A stretch of 64,000 nucleotides of DNA from Rhynchosporium graminicola (taxonomy: Eukaryota; Ascomycota; Leotiomycetes; Helotiales; Ploettnerulaceae): positions 1 through 64,000 of the forward strand of contig FJUW01000079.1 in assembly GCA_900074885.1 (NCBI GenBank). Reading direction: 5' to 3'. The position numbers were made by a program, and so were the translations under genes. Below, piece by piece: positions 35,065 to 44,455 of the stretch. Under the pieces are notes generated by a model. It was given only the letters and a program-made list of their open reading frames with translations, ran no database searches and was not told where the DNA came from. Each line of letters begins with the position of its first letter. Position 1 is the stretch's first letter.

Positions 35065-37251
35065 TCAACTCCCCATCCCCCAGATCTCATTCCATCTCTT
35101 ATAATCCCCCTCAATCGGCCCATCCAACCTCCCAAACCTAGCCGGCTTCCCAGTATTCGCCTCCGGTAAACAAATCCATTCTCTAACACTACCCGGGATC
35201 TCTTCGCGGACATGGCTTATACACAATAGTGCTTGTCTCTCGTTTAAGCCGTAGACTTTGACCTGCTTGAGTTTCGAGACTTGGGATTCGATGATGCGTG
35301 GTTGGTGTGATGATGTTGGACTGGTTTCTGCTTCTGGGTTTAATTTTGAGGTTGAAGAGGTAGTAGAGGAGGTGGTGGATGAGGAGGAGAATTCCTTCGT
35401 CTCTCCATGCGCAAGAAATAAGAGACAGCGATCTCGTACTCCGTCATCCATCCCGCTAAATGCTTCATCTAAGATCACCAGATCTGGGTTCTTGATAACA
35501 GCACGAAGAAACAGCGCTACTCTTTGACTTGAGAACGGCATGAATCCGAACAAAACTTCATCAGCCCACCTAAGTTCACCACTACCGTCTTCCGTCTCCG
35601 TAACAATCCTTCCCTCCTCGCCCCTCAAGTCCTTTTCAAACCACTTCAAACACGCATCGACCTTCCCCTTCGCATCCTCATCAAGTCTAGGAACTCCTCT
35701 AAAAGTATCCGCCCAAGCATTTTCCAACACCTGTCGGAGAGACAGTGATTTCGGGATGTGGCTATGCATTTCAGGACTGGAATGCCCGATCCTAGCTTGC
35801 AAATCGAAGATTGAGATGCCAAGTTGGCCAACCTCAGGGATACGAGAACGTCCGAAGAGTTTTATAGGGAGGCTGTAGGTTTGTGGGTGATCGGAGCAGA
35901 TTAGGGAGAGTAGGGTTGTTTTGCCTGAGCCGTTGGGGCCGAATATTCCCCAACGCTGGCCGCGGGAGACGGTCCAGTGAAGACCTTCTTGGGGTGAGGA
36001 TTCTGTGAAAGAAGAGGTGATTTGTTTCCAGTTGCCGAGGACGAATTTGCTGCCATATTGGACTTTGACACCATCCATCTCAATCAATGGTTCTCCAATA
36101 ACCGGCTTCACAGTATCATGCAAAGGAAATCCATCTCGACTAAGAAGAAGATCTTCATCTTCTTGAGATTCTTGTCTAGGACCCAACACCGCTTTACCAT
36201 GCGCATTCCCAGCCTCCTCAAACTCGACAATCCCATCCTCCGTCAAGACCCTTCCGACCTCATTCATAGAATGAGGCACACTCCCATGATCCTTAATGCT
36301 CCCTATCTTCGAGCTTTCAGCCCGACGCCTCATCTGCCTTAACACCTCATCTCTTTGACCATACTCTGCAACCTCACAATTGCCTTTCAGAGACACCAGA
36401 TGCGTAATCCAAACCGGGATGGGGTCTTGTGGCCTTAGCGAGAGGATCAATCTCGGATTGTTCATCTGCGCCAATCTAAAAAGCATAGGACTCAAGCTCA
36501 ACAAAGTCGGAGGATCTAAGCCCATAAACGGCTCATCAAGCAACAAAACTTCGGGACTGCTCATCAAAGCACTAGCTATCCTCGCACGTCGAGTTTGGCC
36601 ATTACTTAGATTCGAGACCGGCATATGAAGTAGATCCTCCATTCTCAAATCCTTGATAACTCTTTCCAGGAGGTCGGCGTGACCCCTCTCAAATTTTTGT
36701 GGTAGGCTGTTCACTTCTGTGTACCCGTGTAGATAATCTAGTACACTGAGATCCGTATCTTCTCGACGAGATTCGTATCTGGCACTTAGATATGCACTTT
36801 GTGGTGCTTGGTGACCGAGGCCTTGCTCGCCATCAAAACCAACAAGTTTGATAGCCGCACTTGGACTCTTTTTCTGTGCCGCATCATCTGATTCTAGAAA
36901 TGGCCATGATCGTGCTGCCGCAGGGATGGAGATATGTTTGCCTTTCAAAATCTGGAGAAACGTAGTTTTGCCAGACGAAGATGGCCCGATAATGGCCCAG
37001 TACTTGGGGTCTGAAGCATTATGATAGGCTGGCAAGTTGAATTGTAACCCGGGAAAGAGAGGTGGATTTGATTGTATTGCTGCATGATGAGAGTTTGGGT
37101 GATGTCGGTAGAACGTGCCGCTCGTGATACGGATAACCGAGGAGGATGCTGCTACAGCCTCGCTTTTATACCCGCGACGCTCACGGCGGAGGTATCTTTG
37201 GCAATTGCCGGCATGTCGAAATTGTATTGGACTTTTTCTCATTGCAATCAC
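35065..37251 (-). CDS. Tandem ABC ATPase, soluble (ModF/PhrA-like)
   Basis: Single exon of 728 residues with two nucleotide-binding domains and no membrane helices. NBD1 has Walker A GPSSSGKTT (about residue 92), signature LSNGQTRRARIASAL and Walker B VLLLDEPFMGLD. NBD2 has Walker A GPNGSGKTTLLSL, a signature position reading PFSSQRVALFLRA instead of LSGGQ, and Walker B LVILDEAFSGMD. A long linker and a Ser/Thr-rich insert before the end are specific to this protein. The N-terminus is Arg-rich (RHAGNCQRYLRRERRGYKSE) and could be a mitochondrial presequence. Relatives include bacterial ModF/PhrA proteins and fungal proteins of unclear role, so transport is unlikely. It is transcribed away from UMP1, with 259 bp between the two start codons. 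Confidence 0.85.
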   Translation of the reverse strand: MIAMRKSPIQFRHAGNCQRYLRRERRGYKSEAVAASSSVIRITSGTFYRHHPNSHHAAIQSNPPLFPGLQFNLPAYHNASDPKYWAIIGPSSSGKTTFLQILKGKHISIPAAARSWPFLESDDAAQKKSPSAAIKLVGFDGEQGLGHQAPQSAYLSARYESRREDTDLSVLDYLHGYTEVNSLPQKFERGHADLLERVIKDLRMEDLLHMPVSNLSNGQTRRARIASALMSSPEVLLLDEPFMGLDPPTLLSLSPMLFRLAQMNNPRLILSLRPQDPIPVWITHLVSLKGNCEVAEYGQRDEVLRQMRRRAESSKIGSIKDHGSVPHSMNEVGRVLTEDGIVEFEEAGNAHGKAVLGPRQESQEDEDLLLSRDGFPLHDTVKPVIGEPLIEMDGVKVQYGSKFVLGNWKQITSSFTESSPQEGLHWTVSRGQRWGIFGPNGSGKTTLLSLICSDHPQTYSLPIKLFGRSRIPEVGQLGISIFDLQARIGHSSPEMHSHIPKSLSLRQVLENAWADTFRGVPRLDEDAKGKVDACLKWFEKDLRGEEGRIVTETEDGSGELRWADEVLFGFMPFSSQRVALFLRAVIKNPDLVILDEAFSGMDDGVRDRCLLFLAHGETKEFSSSSTTSSTTSSTSKLNPEAETSPTSSHQPRIIESQVSKLKQVKVYGLNERQALLCISHVREEIPGSVREWICLPEANTGKPARFGRLDGPIEGDYKRWNEIWGMGS

Positions 37252-37510
37252 TGCAATGGATATAGTTTCTTTACATGTGAAGATATGAAGTAACTTTTGT
37301 TATTGACATGGTCATTGGGTGACGCGAGGCTGCGTACCCCAGAAATTGAAAATCGCGCTAGTGAAGCGCGAGAGCTTGTGAGCTTCGGTTTCCACGTCCG
37401 CCCTCGTGCCTGGAGCTTTATCATAAACACCATCACACCTCCAAACCAGCAAACTCCATCAGCACCTCAGCAATATTACAAAGTCAAAACCCGCATAACA
37501 GACATTCATC
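37252..37510. promoter_or_regulatory. Shared divergent promoter region, ABC ATPase / UMP1
   Basis: Only 259 bp separate the start codons of two divergent genes, so both promoters must lie here or overlap the coding ends. It includes a GC-rich part with AATCGCGC around 37350. No specific factor site is asserted. Confidence 0.5.
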
Positions 37511-38132
37511 ATGGTAAGCTTCAATTATAATCCGCCTCGACTGACCCTATCGGTCCTAGCTCTATCAGCTCCAACCGGGGTGCAAGCTTCGCTTTCATCA
37601 TCACAACCCACAAACAAAGAAGTCATATAGCTAACCATCCGCTTTCTATCTACAGTCAATGAGAATCGCCCCCGACTCCTCCCACGCCTCCACCCACAGC
37701 CATCTCACCTCCAAAACCCCCGGCGCGCCCTCCGCCCCCGGCATCCACGACACTCTCCGCGCAGGCGTCGGACCCTCTCTCCTCTCTACGCCCCTCAGCA
37801 CCTCTTCCAGCACCTCACACATACCCTCTTCCTCGCACCCACTCGAAGCCCGTCTCAAGAAATGGGAAGAGACGCAACTTTCCCTCAAGATGGAAGGTCT
37901 ACGTCGGACTTTTGGTATCGCGGAGCCTATTAGACGAGGAATGGAATTGAAGGTTGTCAGAGAAGGGGAGTGGAGACCGGCGTGTCTGGGGGGAGGTAGT
38001 GATAGAGGCGTCCACGAGGATATTCTGAGGGGTATGGATTGTGATGTTAGTTGGGAGGATGTGTTTAAGGGCGATGAGATGGGCAGAATGGAGTTTCACG
38101 ATGAGGTCGAGAGGAAGGTGCGTATGCAGTGA
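37511..38132 (+). CDS. UMP1: Proteasome maturation factor UMP1
   Basis: Exon 1 is the start codon alone (37511-37513). The intron at 37514-37655 (GTAAGC...CTACAG) leads into exon 2 (37656-38132), giving MSMRIAPDSSHAS... with 159 residues. The protein shows the UMP1/POMP layout: a disordered Ser/Pro/Thr-rich N-terminal part with GIHDTLRAGVGPSLLS, then the conserved core HPLEARLKKWEETQ, LKMEGLRRTFGIAEPIRRGM and a C-terminal half ending in RKVRMQ. UMP1 is a chaperone of 20S proteasome half-mers that is degraded as the first substrate when the particle matures. The intact length fits the family. The ATG-only first exon makes this gene easy to mis-annotate at the internal Met of exon 2. Confidence 0.93.
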
Positions 38133-38961
38133 GGCAACTGAAGGGATTGGATGTGGCGGGTGAAGGGTGGGTTGTGGGCGGATTGGTGTAGTGAAAACGG
38201 AAACGCTTTGTGGGCAGGACGAGTCTATCAATGGCTGCTTTGACCTAGTTGCAGCTGTGACGATAGGGCCATGACAGATGAGGTTTCTCGAGGATGATTT
38301 GATAGCTTGTAATATCAACCGTACTTTGAATGGCGTTGAGACTCGCAATATGCCATAGATGAATCGATCATGGTTAAATAGGTTACTACCTGACTTTTCC
38401 TCGTGTCGTAGATGTGATCGATCATTACCTGCGGATGACTTCCAGCACCAAAATGAACAGGGGAAATAGTGGCTGCGTTGGATTTACTCCAGGGTCTTTC
38501 AAACCCAAGCTCAATCCATTGAGCCCAAATCAGACAGCAAACTAACGCTATACACGCCACGCACTCGATATGTCACATCCACTTTCTAAGTATACACTGT
38601 CTCTTCCCATTCCTCACCCTCACCCATAGTATGACCCATGCCTAATTTCTCAAGCATGCTTAGCCTCTCAGCTCTGACCCATATGTTGAGATCCCCAAGC
38701 CAAAGCGGTGCTTTGTTTCAGGCCCAAACCACACTCATAACCAAAGAAAACAGGAAGTGTGTACCCGTAATGCCCCGTCCCCTCATAGTCCTCTCCAAGC
38801 CTTCCATTCGAGTGGACTAGACTTCTCCTCGTGCCAGCAAGAGTCCTGTTTGTGCGTACATGTCCAGCCTGGTGGATTTGCTGGGTGAGGTTCATTTTGA
38901 TGATCCATAGAACTGAATCCGGTCCGATGCGATAAAAGTGTCGGGATAGATCGATGGCTCT
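38133..38961. other. Intergenic between convergent UMP1 and UBL3-like genes
   Basis: About 830 bp holding the two 3' ends. The open frames here (for example 38315-38560 minus) have no features. No repeat was seen. Confidence 0.45.
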
Positions 38962-39906
38962 TTATTGTACCACACACCGACATCCAGCTGTAGCCTCTCC
39001 GCCTTCTCTTTCCCGTGACAATGCTTTGCTCTTCGATGCGTCTTCTTCATCTACGATATCTTGAGGTCGGACAGTCATGTGTACTACGTTAGCAGTTTCG
39101 ACATTGAACTTGCAATCTGGATTAGAGAAAGATTAGCATATACCTTACTGGCAACGGCACAGATTGCAAAAGGGCATCCACAGATCCAACGTACCTCTCA
39201 ATGGAGTCTTATCATCCAACAATCTTCCGAAGTAAATCAAACGTATGCTACTCGGGCTACTCGGTTGAGATTCCCACTCTTCCCTCCATTCCCTTAAAAT
39301 TAATTCCTTCAACGTGTACACACTGATGCTGAATGGATCCTTCCTGCCACCCTCAGTCACGCCCGGCACAGCTACATTTCGCTTCGTTAAGTACTTCTCG
39401 TCGATTCGGTATGGATGCCGAGCCCCCGTCCCAAGTAGTAATGTGATTGTCAAACTTGTCCCAGCTTCCGCCACTGCAGGTACTGGTGCAGCAATGCCAT
39501 CTACAGATGGACCGATAGCCACTGAATCCAACCTTTGAATGGCAGGCGGAGAGCCCGACTCGCCAGCCTCAGTTGTGGTTCGCTCCTTGGTGAGTTTTGG
39601 TTGAGGAGCTGTTATAGACTGTGAAGACTCGCCCACGGGTTCTGGTCTCGAGTTCTCATCGACAGGAGCCGACTTTGATGAAGATGTAGTTGGTAAGGAG
39701 GTGCCTATGGGCGATGAAGACGGAATCGAGACATCATTGAGGACGCCCTGCAAGCCCGCACCTGCTCCTGATTCTGCAGCCGACCTTTTCGAAGAGTCAA
39801 GATTGCTCATTTCGACAGGAATATGAGATGATGTTTGGTCGGTGTTGGTTATTGTCGCAGAGAGAGGCGCTGAAGGTAAGGCATGGCCCGCGCCCGATGT
39901 TTCCAT
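38962..39906 (-). CDS. UBL3-like membrane-anchored ubiquitin-fold protein with CAAX box
   Basis: Exon 1 is 39906-39195, the intron is 39117-39194 (GTACGT...CCAG) and exon 2 is 39116-38962. The product has 288 residues. Residues 1 to about 150 are disordered and rich in Ser, Pro, Thr and Ala. The ubiquitin-like fold follows: TSLTITLLLGTGARHPYRID, VYTLKELILREW, EEWESQP, SIRLIYFGRLLDDKTPLR, and across the intron NVVHMTVRP. The last residues are GCRCVVQ, so C-V-V-Q fits a prenylation (CAAX) box with a nearby Cys for palmitoylation. That matches UBL3/MUB proteins, which sit at the membrane and help sort cargo. A hydrophilic Asp/Glu/Lys stretch links fold and tail. The frame without splicing would miss the C-terminal strand and the CAAX box. 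Confidence 0.85.
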
Positions 39907-39945
39907 GTTGCTATTGGCTGGGGTGATGCTTGAGAGTGGAGTGGC

Positions 39946-40007
39946 GTGGATGTGGATGTGGATGTGGATGTGGATGTGGATGTGGATGTGGATGTGGATG
40001 TGGATGT
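39946..40007. repeat. (GTGGAT)n microsatellite, about 10 units
   Basis: A perfect hexamer run of about 62 bp lying 40 bp upstream of the UBL3-like start codon, probably in its 5' untranslated region. The Met-Trp and Asp-Val frames through it are artefacts. Confidence 0.85.
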
Positions 40008-40527
40008 CAGAGATATCTATCCACCTGTACTGTACTTATACTGTACTGTACCGTGCAGGGCCGGGCAAGGCAGGTTTGTCTGGGATGGGGATTACGAGCT
40101 AGCGCTGCTACTACTGTGTTGCAGATTAGGGTGCAGTGCAGTGCAAAGCAGTGCAGTCAGTGTAGACGCGCAAGCAATCAATTCCGTTCGATAGAGAGAT
40201 AGAGAATATTGGGGTACAAGAAAGAAATGTAGTCGCGCTGGTCTTGCTGGGGAGCGTGAGTTGTTTGTTGTCAATACAGTACAGTATCGATTCGACTCGA
40301 CTAGAAGAAATAGAAACAGATGAACGGACGAGGTTGGCAGGGTAGGTACGAAGAGGAACGAACGCCAACACCAACAACACCAACGCCAACGCTCGCCTGC
40401 CTTTCTTTCTTTCTTTCTTCCTTTATTGGGATCGAATCGGTAGGGAAGCAACGAACGCTATGCCAACCCGCGGTTTGAGGTGGAAACCTCGATCTGCTGC
40501 TGCAAGTTGTTTACAAGTAAGTACGAC

Positions 40528-40577
40528 ATGGGATGGGATGGGATGGGATGGGATGGGATGGGATGGAATGGAATGGG
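40528..40577. repeat. (GGGAT)n microsatellite
   Basis: About eight pentamer units, the last ones degenerate (GGAAT). The complementary repeat occurs at 58357-58383. Confidence 0.8.
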
Positions 40578-41033
40578 TTCAAGATCAAAAGCCAACCGCA
40601 ATTGCAACTCCCCAGTGTCTTGGCTCGTTCTCGGCGTGCTGTCAACTCGACAAATGAACACCGCCATTATTACCTTCTACTTACCTACCTACTACTTACA
40701 ATAGTACCTAGGTAAGTACTTATAAGGTACTGTAGCAGCTAGCTGATCTCGGCTTCGTGCCGACCCCAGCCAGCCCGAAACCACATCTCGAGCTGCGGGA
40801 AGCCGAGACGATCCACTTAGTACCGAATTAAGTAACGAGTGGAAGCACCTACTCTATCTATGCCTGAGGATCTCCCTTCAGACTATTTTATTCTACAAAT
40901 ACAAACACCAATGCCTCTACAGGATGCCATGAAAGATACTTCTATGGTTCTCTATTTTCTAATGCATGAAGAGTGTAGTAAGAAGGTCATGCGATGTCAT
41001 GTTATATAAGTCAGGTCAAGAGAAAGCGCAACC

Positions 41034-41072
41034 CACTCCACTCCACTCCACTCCACTCCACTCCACTCCACC
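41034..41072. repeat. (CCACT)n microsatellite
   Basis: Seven to eight perfect pentamer units on the plus strand. No association with a gene is visible. Confidence 0.8.
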
Positions 41073-42186
41073 GCAGCGCCAATGCTGGATCGCGGCATCT
41101 TGGAAGCAAGCGGCGATAGGCCCGACCCATTCGATATCTGGGGAACTACCTCTTGGCGTGAACTCTGGTGTCGACTCGACTGCTAAGCATCACATGCTGG
41201 TTTGATGTTTATGAGAATAGTCTTTAATGGCGAGCATTGCCACGAAATAATGATGTTGTCTATCCTACACAGCCACCGACTCAAAATCCTACTTGGTCTG
41301 CTATCCAGGATGCGAAAGCAGTAACCTCCCGCCCGCCATTATTCTCTTGCCTAGGTAGCTACAAATTGGCTTTCTCGATTTAACTGATGCATCAACAGGT
41401 TTCGAACAATAAAAGGTCAATACCGGAAAACCTACAATTCCCTTGATCGGACGAATCATACTATCAAGTGGACATGCTTAGATATATGTCCTGAGAATGT
41501 GCCATCATCATGTTTTCGCAAGCAACAGTAACTCTTCTACAACCTGGAGTGGAGCAGCACATCAGCGACTCACTGGAATGTTTGTAGACCCATCCCAAGC
41601 GAGGCAGGTCTTTCTTCCATGCGACTTATTCTTTGCCTGATTCAGGGTCCTCAGACTAAGGTTGCTAATCTTTGATCTCTGATCTCCGATTCAAGGATTC
41701 TGATCTCATCTTCCTGTATTTAACCAGTATGGCTGAACATGCATGCATCATGCTAAATGATAAAATATCGAGCCTGGAGAACAACGGGTCAAGGAATAAG
41801 CTCTATGTTCCGCATTTCAATTCTAGAATTGCTCTACATGTTTGATCTAGTCCTTCTCATCTTAAATACATGTTCCAATCCTAGATTCGTCCGAGTAAGA
41901 AGCCATCCTCGCAAAGCTCGCTCATACCACCTCGGTGACATTCTGATCAAAGGAGCCTCATGCAACTATCATCGACACATCATAAAGAGTCACAATCACA
42001 ACACGGCTCCTCTATCATCTCACTACCCCCGTGCATCTCCACATATCTTCATCCAACATCTTCACAACTTCGCCTTCCGAGATCTCGCTTGTCTAAACCT
42101 CTGAATCCTAAATCATCAAACACGCATCAGCACATTCTCCACATCACCCTAAGATCAAGAGTGAAGGCAAAGGTAAAAACAAAGAC

Positions 42187-42737
42187 TCACATCTCCTCAC
42201 TAGCAACCTCAAACCTCACCTCCTTCGCCCCCTCCCAAAGCACACTCTCCCCCAACATCCTCAACTCCTCCAGCCCCTCCGTGATGGTCAAGAAGTGATT
42301 CCCGGCCAGAACACCCATCTTACTAGCAAACTGGCAGCCTTTTCCGCAAAATCAGCCACCCGAACTCCCATTTTCCAGAAAAAAAAAGGGAAAAAATTGC
42401 CAATCAAAAACAAGACAGGTGAGGAGCGATACGTACTCCCGTAAGCAACGATAAACTCCGTCTCGCTCGCTCCCCCGGGATACAACAACACTTCCCCCGG
42501 CGCCGGATATGCTGTGTTGTTCTCGTACGGCAGGCTCGCGAAGAGGGCGTTGCGGGTGCCGAGTGGGATCCAGAGACCTTCGCCGGACCAGCGGACGTGG
42601 ATTACTTTTTGGGTGTAGGGGAGTAAGGAGAGGAAGGTTGAGACCGTGAGGGGGGCGAGAGGGGAGAGAGTGGCTAGGAAGGCATGGGAGGGGGTGGTGA
42701 TGAGGATTGGTGGAAGGGGGGAAGGGAGGGGGCACAT
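42187..42737 (-). CDS. DUF3830 family protein (cyclophilin-like fold)
   Basis: Exon 1 is 42737-42437, the intron is 42339-42436 (GTACGT...AAAAG) and exon 2 is 42338-42187. The product has 150 residues, the normal size for the family. The start is the Met before CPLPSPLPPILI. The upstream in-frame Met at 42860 would add a His-rich stretch that looks untranslated. Motifs are VIHVRWSGEGLWIPLG, YPAPGEVLLYPGGASETEF and, after the splice, FASKMGVLAGNHFLTITEGL. Bacterial and fungal members are small single-domain proteins, and no reaction is established. Reading through the intron gives a false tail with a TTTTCCC-rich stretch. Confidence 0.8.
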
Positions 42738-43292
42738 CGTGAAGTGCTGGTGGTGGTGATGGTGGTAGTGAATGTGGTGTTTGATAGGATAGAGAGGCGA
42801 GACTTGTTTACTTTTGAGGTGAGTCGAGAATTGGTGGGTTGTGGTAGGTGCAGTGATCATATGGGTGAGGAAAATATTTTGAAATTAAAAAGGTCAAGGG
42901 TGGGGGAGTTCAAGGAGTCGATGAGGTTGAAAATTCCGGCATTTCGTACAGCTCGTCTCATGTTTGAACCTAACATGACGACATTCACGCTTTGTGTATG
43001 TCTAGAAAAGAGACAAGATGTGGGGTAGAAATATGGATAATGATATCCTTGCAACCGACCAGAAAGGTGTGCAGAAAGAAGAATCGCGACTGAAATGTAC
43101 AATAGGCAATGATCAAATGGGGGATGAGAAAAGAACACGCCTACAACAAGACAACAGAAATGATCGGTTCAGCTGTACCGAGTGAAAAAGGTAAGTGGAG
43201 ATATGACAGCCATCGTGAATTGTAAACAGCCAACATCAATCGTGAAATGGTTGCTCGCTTTCGAATTAGGATTTTTGGTATCAATAGTGCTG
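42738..43292. other. Intergenic, no gene seen
   Basis: About 550 bp between the DUF3830 start and the 3' end of the next minus-strand gene. The frames at 42857-43138 are not convincing. Confidence 0.45.
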
Positions 43293-44177
43293 CTAAGCTT
43301 CCCCAGTCTGCTCTGCGTCTCTCAGCTTCTTCAACTTCTTCTTCTCTTTCTTTTTCTGCCTCCTGCGCTCGGCTGCATCCATACCATCGTCCTTCTTAAC
43401 ACTTGTTGTGCTGTTTTTCTCCACGCCTGATGGTTCCACGACGGGTTTTGGGGTTTTGATCTTTGCCGCGTTTTTCTTCCTCCCGACAGAGGGTACAAGC
43501 TTGCCATCCGCAGTTTCTTCGCTCATTTCGAGTTTATCCTGATCATTCTTCAAAAGTGCCAGTAGAGCTTTGTTAATTTTGGTAACGTCCTCCTTGCTCA
43601 AATCAGCCTTGTGAGCTGCTTTTGCGGCGAAAATTGGTTTCTCCTCAATCTCCCGTCTTTTCGATATGAACATGTGTTTCGTATCTTCTTCCACCTCCGA
43701 GTTCGATTCGTCTTCTCCCTGGAGCTCAGGAACGGGCGCAGTATTCTGACGACCCTTGAATTTCTTCGCCCTACCCAAGCTAGACCGACCTCCCTCTTCC
43801 TCACTACTCTCTTCCCTCATTCTCCGCTTCGCACTTGCAGCTTTCTCCTCCGCATCTCTCGCCTTGCTTGCTTTCAAGCCTTTAGTAGTGAACATCTTAG
43901 CTCGAAGTGCCTTGTTCCCCCTTTCGGATTCGGTGACCAGGAAGTGCGCAGGGATTTCAGCTCCTACACCAAGATGCGGAGGTTCATTTCGGAACATAGC
44001 TGCATCTTCGGCCTCCAGTTCTTCCTGGGTCTTCTCGGGCTTTGAACTGGAAGCTGAGGCTGTCCAGGACTTGACAAGAGCTTCTCGCTTTGCCATTGCC
44101 ATTGCGATGCGATTAAAACTGATGGCGAGTTCGTCTTGAGTCGCCTTTGCTGATTTTAACCGCTCTTCGGACGCCAT
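43293..44177 (-). CDS. Conserved lysine-rich fungal protein (DUF3245-like)
   Basis: Single exon of 294 residues with no signal peptide or membrane helix. The N-terminal core has MAMAKREALVKSW and EAEDAAMFRNEPPHLGVGA, followed by IPAHFL and ERGNKALRAKMF. The rest is charged and probably disordered: EEEGGRSSLGRAKKFKGRQ, a DESNSEVEEDTK acidic patch, and a C-terminal run of Lys-rich repeats (RRRQKKKEKKKLKK), which should act as a nuclear or nucleolar signal. The core resembles the fungal DUF3245 family, for which no function is established, and I place it there from memory of the motif. Divergent to LSC2, with 278 bp between starts. Confidence 0.75.
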   Translation of the reverse strand: MASEERLKSAKATQDELAISFNRIAMAMAKREALVKSWTASASSSKPEKTQEELEAEDAAMFRNEPPHLGVGAEIPAHFLVTESERGNKALRAKMFTTKGLKASKARDAEEKAASAKRRMREESSEEEGGRSSLGRAKKFKGRQNTAPVPELQGEDESNSEVEEDTKHMFISKRREIEEKPIFAAKAAHKADLSKEDVTKINKALLALLKNDQDKLEMSEETADGKLVPSVGRKKNAAKIKTPKPVVEPSGVEKNSTTSVKKDDGMDAAERRRQKKKEKKKLKKLRDAEQTGEA

Positions 44178-44455
44178 GTTTCCGATGCTCTGCTGGTGGT
44201 TTCTGCTTTGGTGAGAGGTTGAATGTGCTTGAGAAAAAAGCCGTCGCGCTTCTGCGCAAAGAGGTCATCGCGAAAGGTGGAGTTTACACGTGTGGAAGGA
44301 ACGCCAAGAGTTTCTTGTTCTGAAGTTCTTGGTCCCCGTACTCGGAAAGCTCTCCAACCCGTCCCAATCCATAGGTACCAAGAAGCCCTTGAATTATATC
44401 AAATCCTCTCCTTTCCTCAATTGACGGCTTCGTGTTAATCACACCTCCCGTCATT
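44178..44455. promoter_or_regulatory. Divergent promoter region, DUF3245-like gene / LSC2
   Basis: 278 bp between two divergent start codons must hold both promoters. No specific site is claimed. The frames crossing it are shadows. Confidence 0.45.

Larger units (their letters stand above)
40008..42186. other. Long intergenic region with microsatellites
   Basis: About 2.2 kb with no supported gene. It holds a CTTT run near 40405, a GGGAT pentamer run (40528-40577) and a CCACT pentamer run (41034-41072). The open frames at 40092-40451 and 41757-42298 show no domain, conserved start or splice logic. Confidence 0.5.

Noticed and set aside
39842..40202. Frames reading (MW)n, (CG)n and (DV)n
   Set aside because: Translations of the GTGGAT microsatellite.
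42684..43028. 114-codon Gly/Val-rich frame antisense to the DUF3830 gene
   Set aside because: Shadow of a low-complexity leader on the opposite strand.
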